This document shows, piece by piece, positions 19,111 to 28,242 of a stretch of 64,000 nucleotides of DNA. The notes below the pieces were generated by a model. It was given only the letters and a program-made list of their open reading frames with translations, searched no databases and was not told where the DNA came from. This DNA is from Ectorhizobium quercum (lineage in GTDB: Bacteria; Pseudomonadota; Alphaproteobacteria; Rhizobiales; Rhizobiaceae): NCBI RefSeq assembly GCF_026552795.1, contig NZ_JANFPI010000006.1, forward strand, positions 248,001-312,000, written 5' to 3'. Made by a program: the position numbers and the translations under genes. The stretch's first letter is position 1; each line of letters opens with the position of its first letter.

Positions 19111-20124
19111 TTAGAAGTCGCGCTGCAGACGGAGGAAGCCGGTGACAGAATCGTTGAGATTGTTGTCGTCAGCGTCGAAGTAGTTGACCGTAGCAAGCGC
19201 CGTCAGGCCTTCGGTAACGGCATATTCAGCCGTCAGACCAACCGTCCAGGCGTCGCCGATGCGGCTGTCAAGCTGGTAGTCCCAGAAGTACTGACCGAAA
19301 GGCGCGATGGTCAGCTTGTCCGTGACCTTGAATGCGTAGTCGGCAGCAACAGTCCACTCAGCAGCGTTGAAATAGGTGTTTTCGCCGGAAGCGTAGGCGA
19401 CAGCCACGGAGAGCGTGCCCGGGCCGAGTTCGGCAGAGCCGATACCACGGATGGCGAACTCTTCGTAGTCGAAGTCATACGAACCGAGCAACGTTGCCGA
19501 AACCGGGCCGAAAGCGCCGGAGAGCATACCGGTCAGGCCGATGTTGGCGTCGTCATAGGCACCCGTGCCATTGTCCCAGGTCAGTTCGTCGACCGAAAGA
19601 CCGGCAGAGAACGCTTCACCCGTGAAGACATAGCGAGCACTGGCGAAGAGCGTGTTGTTGCTCAGGTAGTCGCCTTCGCTGAAGAGGTCGTCATCCCACC
19701 AGCTGTAGATCTTACCGACGCGGAAACCGGCGAGGTCGATATAACCTTCTTCGAGTTCCGTCCAGTTGTCGTCATAGCCAGCATTGTTTTCGCTGGCATG
19801 ACCGCGGAGGCGAACAACGCTGGTCAGCGTGCCGTATTCGGTGTCGTTCTTGGCAGTCACTTCGAGACGGCCACGAGCGAAGATATCGTAGTCCGAACGC
19901 TCGGAGGTGCCTTCACCGAAGCCGAGCTGAACACGGACGTAACCGCCGACCTTCAGGCAGGTTTCCGTGCCCGGGATGTAGAAGTAGCCGGTGCCGAAAG
20001 CGTCGCAAACGCGAACGTATTCGACGGGTTCCGGCTCGGCTGCGATGATGGCGTCAGCGGCCTGAGCGCCGGAAACAGCAGCCAGAGCAGCTGCGGAGCC
20101 AATGAGAAGGCTCTTGATGTTCAT
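19111..20124 (-). CDS. outer membrane porin (Porin_2, Omp2/RopA type), copy 1
   Basis: 337 aa. Signal peptide about residues 1-22 ending SGAQAADA. The mature start carries the family block VEYVRVCDAFGTGYFYIPG with a Cys pair (CDAF ... TCLK), the barrel begins GGYVRVQLGFG, and the last residues are FLRLQRDF, with the terminal Phe that outer-membrane assembly recognises. Forms passive trimeric diffusion channels. It shares an almost identical first 57 residues and leader with the porin at 20590-21636 but diverges in loops, and it is 11 residues shorter. Confidence 0.93.
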   Translation of the reverse strand: MNIKSLLIGSAAALAAVSGAQAADAIIAAEPEPVEYVRVCDAFGTGYFYIPGTETCLKVGGYVRVQLGFGEGTSERSDYDIFARGRLEVTAKNDTEYGTLTSVVRLRGHASENNAGYDDNWTELEEGYIDLAGFRVGKIYSWWDDDLFSEGDYLSNNTLFASARYVFTGEAFSAGLSVDELTWDNGTGAYDDANIGLTGMLSGAFGPVSATLLGSYDFDYEEFAIRGIGSAELGPGTLSVAVAYASGENTYFNAAEWTVAADYAFKVTDKLTIAPFGQYFWDYQLDSRIGDAWTVGLTAEYAVTEGLTALATVNYFDADDNNLNDSVTGFLRLQRDF

Positions 20125-20589
20125 GTTGACCTCCAGTCAATTTAAGAAAGGCTGATGCACCCCGTGGGATCTGCTTCGAGCCTGCCACACTGAAGACGGA
20201 CGATCCACCGCCTCGCTTCATGCCGCCATGATACAGGCGCGACATCAGTACGCAACGACTTAAATCGTCACTTCGCTTGCAATTGGCGTCATCACACGCG
20301 TCTGTTGCCAAACAGACACATTTTTGTCACCAAAACAGGCAAATTTTTACTTTTTGTTAAGAAATTCAACGTGTTCCGCGCTAGAATGTTCTCGATACGG
20401 GACACGCCACCCGGGTGAGGCGCAATTTCCCCCGCGATTCGCTGCCTGGAATCACGCCCGATTCCCCAGCGGAAACGCGTGCGGCCACCGGGCCTTTCCG
20501 GCCCCGAAATCTGACGCGACGCCGGATCACCGCGCAACAAAAAAGCCCGGCCTTTCGACCGGGCTTTTCCTGAAATGCAGTGCGGCTTA
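20125..20589. other. intergenic region between the porins
   Basis: 465 bp. Near 20125-20230 lies the 5' leader of porin 1 with the block GAAGACGGACGATCCACCGC (20192-20211), which recurs almost unchanged upstream of porin 2. The middle is AT-rich (TTTTTACTTTTTGTTAAG near 20345) and probably holds the promoter. The porin 2 terminator is at 20541-20568. No gene seen. Confidence 0.55.
20541..20568 (-). terminator. terminator of porin 2
   Basis: Arms AAAAGCCCGG (20541-20550) and CCGGGCTTTT (20559-20568) flank an 8-nt loop. On the minus strand the stem runs into TTTTTTG, a good U tract, 22 nt after the porin 2 stop. Confidence 0.85.
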
Positions 20590-21636
20590 TTAGAAGTCGC
20601 GCTGAAGGCGCAGGAAGCCCCAGGTTTCGTCGTCGGTACGGTCCTGGTCATAGTAGTTGACCGTGGCGAGAAGGTTCAGGCCATCCGTGACCTTGTAAGC
20701 AGCCGTCAGGCCGACGCGGTAAGCGTCAACGCCGTCAACGAATGCGACGTCGCTGAAGTACTGGAACGCCGGGGTGATCGTCAGCTTTTCCGTAGCCTTG
20801 AATGCGTAGGCAGCGGCAACGGTCCATTCCGAACGGTAGTAGTAGGCGTTCGCGCCGGAAGCGTAGACACCAGCGAGCTGGAAGGTGCCCGGGCCGAGGT
20901 CGGCCGTCAGCTTGGCCTGGACAGCGCCTTCTTCGCGGTCGGTGTCGTAACCACCGTTGACGTTGAGCTTCACGCCGCCGAACGAAGCGGAGAGGTACGG
21001 AGCGATACCGAGGTTGGCATCGTTCGAACCCGGCAGAACGTTAGCGTATCCCCCAAAGTTTGCCGAAGAATACGTGATTTCGTCGAGCGACAGGCCAGCC
21101 GTGAAGGCTTCGCCAGCGTATTCGTAACGAGCCGAAGCGAACAGCGAGTTGCTGGCGAGCGTATCCGTCTCGCCGAGCAGGATGTCGTCCCAGACGCTGT
21201 AGAACTTACCGACGCGGAAGCCGGCGAGGTCGATGTAAGCCAGCTCGAGCTCGGTGCCGTTGGTGCCGTCACCAACGCCTTCCGAAGCGCGGCCGAAGAA
21301 GCGGACGTAGCTCGTCAGCGTGCCGTACTCGGTGTCGTTCTTGGCTTCGATGTTCAGGCGGCCGCGAGCGAAGACGTCGTAGTCGGAACGGGTGGACGTG
21401 TTGACGGCGCGCTCGCCATCAGCGGTGCCGACGTTCAACTGAACGCGAACGTAACCGCTGAGCTTGAGGCAGGTTTCCGTGCCCGGGATGTAGAAGTAGC
21501 CGGTGCCGAAAGCGTCGCAAACGCGAACGTATTCAACGGGTTCCGGCTCGGCAGCGATGATGGCATCGGCAGCCTGAGCGCCGGAAACAGCCGCCAGAGC
21601 AGCTGCGGAGCCAATGAGAAGGCTCTTGATGTTCAT
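20590..21636 (-). CDS. outer membrane porin (Porin_2, Omp2/RopA type), copy 2
   Basis: 348 aa. Identical signal peptide and first mature block to copy 1 (VEYVRVCDAFGTGYFYIPG, then TCLKLSGYVRVQLN) and the same C-terminal LRLQRDF. Internal strands such as DYDVFARGRLNIEAKNDTEY and LDEITYSS align with copy 1, while external loops differ. Each copy has its own leader and terminator, so they can be expressed separately. Tandem Porin_2 genes are known in Brucella (omp2a/omp2b) and rhizobia. Confidence 0.93.
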   Translation of the reverse strand: MNIKSLLIGSAAALAAVSGAQAADAIIAAEPEPVEYVRVCDAFGTGYFYIPGTETCLKLSGYVRVQLNVGTADGERAVNTSTRSDYDVFARGRLNIEAKNDTEYGTLTSYVRFFGRASEGVGDGTNGTELELAYIDLAGFRVGKFYSVWDDILLGETDTLASNSLFASARYEYAGEAFTAGLSLDEITYSSANFGGYANVLPGSNDANLGIAPYLSASFGGVKLNVNGGYDTDREEGAVQAKLTADLGPGTFQLAGVYASGANAYYYRSEWTVAAAYAFKATEKLTITPAFQYFSDVAFVDGVDAYRVGLTAAYKVTDGLNLLATVNYYDQDRTDDETWGFLRLQRDF

Positions 21637-22556
21637 GTTGACCTCCAGTCAAGTTTCACAAAGGGTTGGGTTCTTAGCTGAAGGACAGCATTCCCTGCCC
21701 CATCCCCATCTATTCAGAAGACGGACGTTCCACCGCCCCGCTTCTGGTGAGGGAAGATACAAAAGCGCCTCGGCCATGCAATCCAAAACACCGGCCTTTG
21801 CCATGATCTCGCCCAGCTTCAATCCGCACTGTTGCAGATTCAACACAAATCGACCAACCGCACGGGCTTCCGTTAACGAACCCTTAAAAGTCTTTTTATG
21901 CCAATGAGTTGTGAAAGGCGAAAACCACTACCACGCGACGGGCAAGGCCGGATGGCGGGTCGATTCGAGGCAAACGCGCAACAGGTTTCGCCGTATATGC
22001 GGCAAAGCAGGCCATTTTTTCCAACGCTTCGCACCGGCACGCCATGAACCTCTCCTTCACGCGTCGAAAGGGAGCGCAGCCAACTGCTTATAAGAGTGCA
22101 ATACGAGCGCTTCACCGGGCGCCGGCGGCGGCGTAAACGGAAGGCCGCCGTTGCGGTCAGCGGAAACCGTTGTCGAAAAAGTGATTCGCACGCCGAAACC
22201 GACCGGATACCGGCGTTCCATATCGATTCGGAAAAGACCGGCCGGCGCACCGATGCAGCCGGCGACGGCGCGGCCAGTCTGGTTGCGGTGTCTTGGCATC
22301 CTCTCGGAGCTGTCCACATGAAGGCGGTTCGCCATATCGGGACAGGCCGACAGCTTCGAGATCATGAGGTTACTGAAGCGACCGTTCAGACACTTCCGTC
22401 ATCTGACGGGCGTCAGCGGCAAATTTTAGAAGACATTTCCACACCCGCCCCTCTTTTTCATCGAGGTGCAGAAAATCATTTTTTCCATACGCTGAAAGAC
22501 GCATGTCCGCGGCGACCGCACCGCCCTATTTCTCCCGGATAGAGGGGGGCTGATCC
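21637..22556. other. long intergenic stretch upstream of porin 2
   Basis: 920 bp. The first 110 bp are the porin 2 leader with GAAGACGGACGTTCCACCGC (21717-21736), nearly identical to that of copy 1. The rest has weak overlapping reading frames on both strands, rich in Arg and Pro, with no recognisable family. The end (22540-22556) holds the AGAGGGGGGCTGATCC ribosome site of the next small ORF. A small RNA could be here but I see no decisive structure. Confidence 0.5.
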
Positions 22557-22718
22557 ATGAAAGATATAGAGAGAGTTCTTGACCAACTAATTGTCTCTCG
22601 CGCGCTCCTCGCAGCGAGACCGACGAGCCAAATGCTGATCTACCTCATCGATATGGCGATCGCCGAAGCCAAGGACGAGGCCGCCCGACAAAGGAGAGTT
22701 GATCGGAGGGGACTTTGA
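22557..22718 (+). CDS. small hypothetical protein, 53 aa
   Basis: ATG at 22557 with a GGGGGG site 8 nt upstream, TGA at 22716-22718. Highly charged helical peptide (MKDIERVLDQLIVSR ..., LIYLIDMAIAEAKDEAARQ, C-terminal RRVDRRGL), mostly one amphipathic helix pair with no signal peptide or membrane segment. The ribosome site and amino-acid make-up look real and such short proteins are common in rhizobial genomes, but I recognise no function. It stands between the core genes and the defence operon. Confidence 0.5.
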   Translation: MKDIERVLDQLIVSRALLAARPTSQMLIYLIDMAIAEAKDEAARQRRVDRRGL

Positions 22719-22825
22719 CACCTGTTCCGGCCGTCGAAATTCCGGAACTACACGGCAAGCTGCCATTGACAGGTATGTTTTTGCTGGAGGTGGCGGGCCG
22801 TGCGGGAACCCGATGGGCACGACTT

Positions 22826-23140
22826 TTACTCTATAGCCCTCCTAACTGAACCTTGAGGATGATTTCTAAAGTTTTGAAACCGCAGGGAATTTTGAGTTTC
22901 TGAGGGCATCTCTCGGCAGAGAGGCACGGATGCTTGGCAAGTGCAAATCCAACAGCTAGCGCTCGGCGCGGCGATTCCGCTGCGGATAGGTTTCTGCTTT
23001 GGATAGGAAGAAAACGGTCCGGTTTTCATCGTTCCAGTCAGTGCTACCATCGCCTCTAGGTTATTGGTGAGGCTACCTCTCGTGAAGTTGGCGCTGTCAA
23101 TATAAGCAGCAGTTAGCGGTAAGCCGACGGTCAGATTCAC
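22826..23140 (-). pseudogene. probable remnant with phospholipase D-like motif
   Basis: A frame of 104 codons starting with GTG that overlaps the stop of the upstream STAND gene as GTGA. Near the N-terminus it reads AYIDSANFTRGSLTNNLEA, close to the block S-A-N-x-T-x-G-x(5)-N-x-E found just after the HKD motif of phospholipase D-family nucleases. The HKD motif itself is absent and the rest (Cys/Pro/Ser-rich) has no family look, so only a fragment survives. It may be the tail of a third gene of the operon. Weak assignment. Confidence 0.35.
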
Positions 23141-25445
23141 TTGTCGACGTCCTCGAAAACAGAGCGGTTCGTGGTGGCAGCGGAAGGAGGAGCCTCCTCC
23201 TTCTTCTGTGTCACTATGTGAGTCCAGTCCGTATCATCTTCGGCTTCTTCATCGCGTTCCCGCTTGCGCTCCTCCAGTGCTTCCACGGATCGCTTGACTT
23301 GATTCCGGGCGTCGTCGATCAAGTCGGCGATGTCGGTATCGACGCTGATCGTTTCTACACGATCAAGCATACCGAGTAGTTTCTCGAAATGGCTTTCAGG
23401 CTCTTCGTCCAAGTCGGCGTCAGCGGCGATCTCATCAATACGGTCTTCGAGCGACGGCAAGACGGTTGTCCGTAGCTCCAAGCCCAAGCCAACGAGCCGT
23501 AGCGGTGGTATAAGCGCGAGCATGTCTTCTTCGTCAAAGAAAGATCAAGGTCGGTGAGCGCAGCGGATACGAGACGGTCTGCTGCCTCTAAGCGCAGGTC
23601 ATCTTGCAAGAGACCAAGGCGATACGATCGTGCATGGGCAGAGATTTTAGGATCGTTGTCAACGACTTCTGTTCTCCAGCACAGGCGATAGAGCAGATCT
23701 GGAAATTGTTGGATCGTATTAATGAACACGACTTCGCTGGCGCGGTAAGATAGGAAGTGAAACAGCAGCCAGTTTCTTTGCATTTCGTCGGGCGTACGGC
23801 CAAGCCGATTGACTAGGGCGTCGTCAAGTGTGGTCGGGACAACGAGCGCATCTCGAATATGCGGAGAGCCCTCGCATACGAAGCTATTGAGGATAGTATC
23901 AATTGTCGCGCCTCTGATTAGCGCCGCCATCATATGCGGTTTTTGCCGCAGGATCTCAGTCAGTGCATCGGAGATCGTAGGATGTGCAAAGGTCCATTTG
24001 GACCCTGAGAGCTTGAGGAAAGACCCAGCTAACTCGGCGAAACAATCCTGAATCTTGGTCAAGGTATAGCCGGTAAGCTCCGCGACTGCCTGCGCAGCCG
24101 AAGGATCATGATCGTTCGGATCGAAGCCGGCCTGATGCACATAAACGAGGATAAGCGCGGCTTGCAACTGATCGTCCAAGGCATTGACGGTATCGATGAG
24201 ATGCTCACGCGGCTCCTTCATAAAACGGACAAGCGAGCTTTCGCGCGGTATCAGGCCCTTTGTGAAGTTCGGGTCTCCAAGGCGTTCGGCGATGCCGGGC
24301 AAAAAATCGGGGACGGCCGCCACGGCTGCAAGGTGTGGTTTGACACTCGAACGCCAGCTCTGGCTCTGCTCACCGAAATTGACATGATTATAGAGGATTT
24401 GCGCTTTTTCTTCGAAGGTCAGATCACCAACATCAACTACAGCGCTACCGTCGGCGAATTGTGCAAGATTGCGTTGCCCGAGCCGCCGCCGCGCTGCTTC
24501 GTAGATATGTTTGCGTGAAGTCAGCAGAAAGCGGTTGCCGTGCTTGATCGCCGCCCGTAACTTCGAAAAGGCCGATGCCCAGTCCTGGACGTAATCGTCA
24601 CGCAATACGTTCGACCCGAAAGCGTCATCAATCCAAAAGAAACGACCTGGATCGTTTGGGTTCCAACCAGCCTCGAAATCACGCGGACTCGTGAGCGCTA
24701 GAACTGTATTGTTGGGATTTTCGGAGGCAATTGTCGATACGATCGCGCCGATCGCGGACTGGCCGCTTGATGGATTTCCGAGCAGGAGAACTACACCATT
24801 TTTCGAGATCGCGTTGACAGCATCACGATGCGCCGTCGTTGGCACATAGGTCCGTAGCTTCGGAATCCAGCTATCGAGCAGCGCACGGCTTTGCTCACTC
24901 AGCCGCTCATCAACGATTGATGTGAGATCCCCCAAACCGTAAACTTGGGGGACAAGGGCGCGCAATTTCGCACTGCTCCTAATGACCCGAATGATATATT
25001 GGCGGCCGAGAATATGCGGTTTGCGTACGCCGAGGGAACGCAGTTTAGCGCGCATGGCGGCTGCAACAGGTGCATCCACGCTCATGTTGGTCATGAAGGC
25101 ATAGGTGTCCGCTTGGCCACCTTTGACCAATTCCTCAACGTGCTCGATCTCGGCGGTGAGATCGCTGACCTTCAATGCCTTGTTAGATTCAGACGTGTGT
25201 TTGCATTGGACAGTTCCAATCTGTGGCGTGCCGGGTTCCGAGGGGATCAGGAATACCGCATCTTGGCCACCATCCTGCGCTTCCCGGAAGATTTCGACTG
25301 GACGACCCAGCACCACCTCGCACACTTGGGAGCAGAGATCCTGAAAAGCACGCCAGCCGATCGTATGTAGCGCCAAATCGCTCCATGGGCCGTGAGCATG
25401 ACGGTCACGCGGCGTAAATATGGACTGATCGTCGCTGGCCGTCAT
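23137..25445 (-). pseudogene. Mrr-type nuclease-STAND NTPase, frameshifted
   Basis: Starts with ATG overlapping the upstream ATPase stop (ATGA), so translationally coupled. N-terminal restriction-endonuclease-like domain (about residues 25-150): QDGGQD (57-62) and QCKH (80-83) form the Mrr-type D...QxK site. A STAND-like NTPase follows: P-loop GNPSSGQS (223-230), where the usual Lys is Gln, and FFWIDDAFG (269-277). Near 23540 the frame breaks; the continuation (SFFDEEDMLALIPPL ... RSVFEDVDK, to 23137) is in the -1 frame, giving about 769 aa if repaired. No slippery heptamer is seen, so this is mutation or sequence error rather than recoding. Likely anti-phage effector/sensor. Confidence 0.7.
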
Positions 25446-27736
25446 TCAGCGGTAACTCCATAGGAGGACGGGGTCAGTTCAGCCAATGTCTCTGAACCCA
25501 CAATTTCGGGTGAATCATCGGGATCAAGTTCTTCGGTTGCCGCCTCTCCCCCAATCATCATCGCGTAATGTGCGCCATGATTTGTTACTTCGAATATCTT
25601 TTTGAACACATTGAGGTAGCGGGCGACCGTCGTATCATCTGCTGCGATATATAAATCGTCCGCGAAATTGTGAGAGCCGTCATTGATCCACGAAAACAAT
25701 GATGCACAAACTTGCTGGTCATGCCCCTCGAACTTCGCGATGACGGCGTCCTTGTCCATGTTCCCGAGGATGGTGAAATAGTGTTCTAGGATGCGTCGTA
25801 GAACGTTCTGAATCGTTAGTTTCGAACGATTTGGATTTTTTACCTCACCCCAGAGCAGTTCATAAGAGGTTCTGATTGGATTGGTTTCGTGGCTGTCAAG
25901 GACGGTGACGCCATCAACTTTGCGCACGACCCAAAACGTCTCATGTGTGCGCCGTGTGTCCTGCCGCTTGGGGTCGAACGACACCTCCTTATGGAAATAG
26001 ATATTGTGGGTCAGCATGAATATCTGTTTTACACGGCCGTTGCCTTCTACGGCTTCGATCAGTATCCGTTTGATGAGAGAGCTGACGATAAAGAGGACAT
26101 CGCTGTCCAGGCTCGATACCGGATCGTCGAAAACAACGATGCGGTCTCTGTTTATCCCGCTTGCTGTAGTGCTACCTCGGATCAAATGATAAAAATACAG
26201 AAAGGTAATGAAGCTTCTCTCTCCTTCACTCAGGGTTTCTTGGGCATCGCTGCCGTCACTTCGTACAATTCGGTAAAGCTGTGCTTTCTCGCCAGCGGTT
26301 GCCAGCTTGAAGCTCGTAAATCCGAATGAAGAAAGCGTATTGTTTATCTCTGTAACGGTAGGTTGGATGCTAGTAACGCCCTTTTCCAACTCAGTAAGAA
26401 CGCCTCGTGCAGCAGCTAATTCTTTCGCTTTGGCTTCCAGGTCACTGGACAGGCCCGCAATTGCCTTGTCGAGCCCGGTCTTCCTGGAGACGTATGAGTC
26501 AATAATATCCTTTTTTTCGTTTATCAGGCACTTCCATATTTCGGAGGTGAGCGCCTGACGTTCTGCGGCTAGATTATCGACCAAACTATTGTGCTTTGCG
26601 ATTGCGGCATTCGCTTTTTCAATGAGTTCGATGATTTCCTTGATTGCTTCACGGAGCGGTTCCAGCGTTATTGGCAGGCTGGGTTCCTTCCGTTTACGCT
26701 CGATGTGACGCTGGTTAAGAGCAACGAGAGACCGGAGTCGCTCCACCATCGAGCGCATGACTTCAACGTCGATGTGCGAGCTGCCAGAAGTAAATGCGGC
26801 GTCAGCTCCCTTCAGGAGCACATCCGAAAGCGTGCCATAGCTCTCCTCTATCCGGGCTATTTCACCAATGTCGGCAAGATAGGCTTCGTCAAAGAAGGCG
26901 TTCAGCTTTTCGAGAAGTTCCGCATCAAGCGCTTTCTGGCAGAAGGGACACAGTGATCCAGCCCCGTCGGCGTAATTAAGACCTTCGCGAACCCAGTCGC
27001 TATTACCCAGGCGTCTAATAAGACCAGCGATGTCTATATCTTCTTTGCCGACCACCTTCTTTGCGAGGACCGGACTCTGTTCGAGGGCGAGAACGTCAGC
27101 GCCGTTGATGCTCGATAGCGTCGGCAACTTACCTACGCCTTCTGCAAAAACGGTATTGGCGCGCGCCTTCAGGTCATCGACTGGATGTACAGTAGCCTGA
27201 TTTGCTCCAGTCTCTTCCAGAATCTTGTCACAGAATCGGGCGCGAGAGTTTCGCACCCCAGAAAATGCCGCCTGAAAATTTCCATCATGCGCGGTTTTAA
27301 TCTTCCAGCATTCTGCCTCGAAATTCTCACGTAGGGCGCGAAGCTCCCCATGCTTACCGCTGGTGCCGGTAGGATCGCCCAGCGTACCTTTCAGCGTGCT
27401 GATCTGCCTTTCAATTTCCTCTACCTTCGCTCGGGCCGTTTCGATTTCGGCCAGCTTCTCGGCCGCGACTTCACCAAGAGTGAAAATACCGCGCAATTGC
27501 TGCGAAAAATTATGGGCAACGAAATCTCGGATATAGACAAGGGTTTCCAGAACACGGCCGCCACGCCAAACTACGGCACAGGTTGGATATGTAGTAGGAT
27601 CGGCGATGATCCGTGAAATCGTTGTTTTACCGGAACCATTGGTTCCAAACAGAAATTTGACAGGCCGCAAGCCATGCAGAAGTTGCGGAGCAACGCCATA
27701 GGTTGCGACTTTTGCAATTTGGATTTCTTCAATCAC
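25442..27736 (-). CDS. AAA_13 family ATPase, RloC/PrrC anticodon-nuclease-like
   Basis: 764 aa from GTG 27736 behind a G-rich ribosome site. ABC/SMC-type ATPase split by coiled coil: Walker A GTNGSGKT (31-38), long coiled coil with a CPFC pair (263-266) like a zinc hook, signature LSEGE (502-506), Walker B VVFDDPVSSLD (534-544), H-loop LTHN (575-578). After it, RTSYE (622-626) and His 652 in RRILEHYF resemble the Arg-x3-Glu...His triad of PrrC/RloC tRNA anticodon nucleases, although the Glu-to-His distance (26) is shorter than in PrrC. Hook plus triad favours RloC-like. Coupled to the nuclease-STAND gene; probably a defence operon. Confidence 0.72.
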   Translation of the reverse strand: MIEEIQIAKVATYGVAPQLLHGLRPVKFLFGTNGSGKTTISRIIADPTTYPTCAVVWRGGRVLETLVYIRDFVAHNFSQQLRGIFTLGEVAAEKLAEIETARAKVEEIERQISTLKGTLGDPTGTSGKHGELRALRENFEAECWKIKTAHDGNFQAAFSGVRNSRARFCDKILEETGANQATVHPVDDLKARANTVFAEGVGKLPTLSSINGADVLALEQSPVLAKKVVGKEDIDIAGLIRRLGNSDWVREGLNYADGAGSLCPFCQKALDAELLEKLNAFFDEAYLADIGEIARIEESYGTLSDVLLKGADAAFTSGSSHIDVEVMRSMVERLRSLVALNQRHIERKRKEPSLPITLEPLREAIKEIIELIEKANAAIAKHNSLVDNLAAERQALTSEIWKCLINEKKDIIDSYVSRKTGLDKAIAGLSSDLEAKAKELAAARGVLTELEKGVTSIQPTVTEINNTLSSFGFTSFKLATAGEKAQLYRIVRSDGSDAQETLSEGERSFITFLYFYHLIRGSTTASGINRDRIVVFDDPVSSLDSDVLFIVSSLIKRILIEAVEGNGRVKQIFMLTHNIYFHKEVSFDPKRQDTRRTHETFWVVRKVDGVTVLDSHETNPIRTSYELLWGEVKNPNRSKLTIQNVLRRILEHYFTILGNMDKDAVIAKFEGHDQQVCASLFSWINDGSHNFADDLYIAADDTTVARYLNVFKKIFEVTNHGAHYAMMIGGEAATEELDPDDSPEIVGSETLAELTPSSYGVTAE

Positions 27737-27769
27737 AATGCCCCCCTGGCAATATTATTGTGAACTACT

Positions 27770-28240
27770 TCAACCCTTAGGCTGTAGTGACGATTTAAGG
27801 TTTTGGATTTTCAGAGGGCCGCAAATCAGATTCCATGCTGGCTTTTGGAGGTCTGAGATGGATGTTGATGTGCTGAGTGACGAGCAGTGGTCCCGGGTCG
27901 AACCTTTTGTCCCCGGCGGACGGAAAGGGCGTCGGGGCCCGCGCACGAACAACCGGCGGGGTTTGTCGAAGCCTTGATCTGGATGGCGCGCTCGGGTGGG
28001 CGCTGGCGCGATCTGCCCGAGCGCTATGGTGACTATCAGACGGTAAAGCGCCGCTATTATCGCTGGATCGAGATGGATATGCTCGAAAAGCTGTTTGAGG
28101 CGTTGGCGCGAGACGCCGATCTGGATTGGGTTTCGATCGACTCCACCTCTATCCGCGCTCAACCCCAAGCCGCTGGAGCACGGCGAAAAAGGGGGGAACG
28201 GACGCCCAGGGTCTTGGCCGCTCACGCGGTGGGCTATCGG
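27770..28240 (+). mobile_element. IS5-family insertion sequence remnant
   Basis: Left part of an IS with a degenerate transposase. It begins within about 40 bp of the GTG of the AAA_13 ATPase and so replaces that operon's natural upstream region; it ends abruptly inside the alpha/beta hydrolase at about 28240. No right terminal repeat can be seen. Confidence 0.6.
27858..28240 (+). pseudogene. IS5-family transposase remnant (frameshifted, truncated)
   Basis: Three reading frames carry consecutive pieces: MDVDVLSDEQWSRVEPFVPG (27858 onward, DUF4096-like N-terminus), then VEALIWMARSGGRWRDLPER ... DLDWVSIDSTSIRAQP in a second frame with the first catalytic Asp (SIDST), then AKKGGTDAQGLGRSRGGLS in a third. 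At least two frameshifts, and the C-terminal half with the remaining DDE residues is gone. Inactive. Confidence 0.8.
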
Positions 28241-28242
28241 CT

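Noticed and set aside
21873-22542. Overlapping frames of about 100-150 codons upstream of the small ORF
   Set aside because: Low-complexity Arg/Pro composition, no ribosome site or family match on either strand.
23525-23545. Programmed frameshift in the STAND gene
   Set aside because: The sequence lacks an X XXY YYZ heptamer in the reading frame, unlike the chaperone site at 63145.
23137-27736. Septu, Gabija or PARIS
   Set aside because: Partner is Mrr-STAND, not HNH (PtuB), UvrD (GajB) or TOPRIM (AriB).
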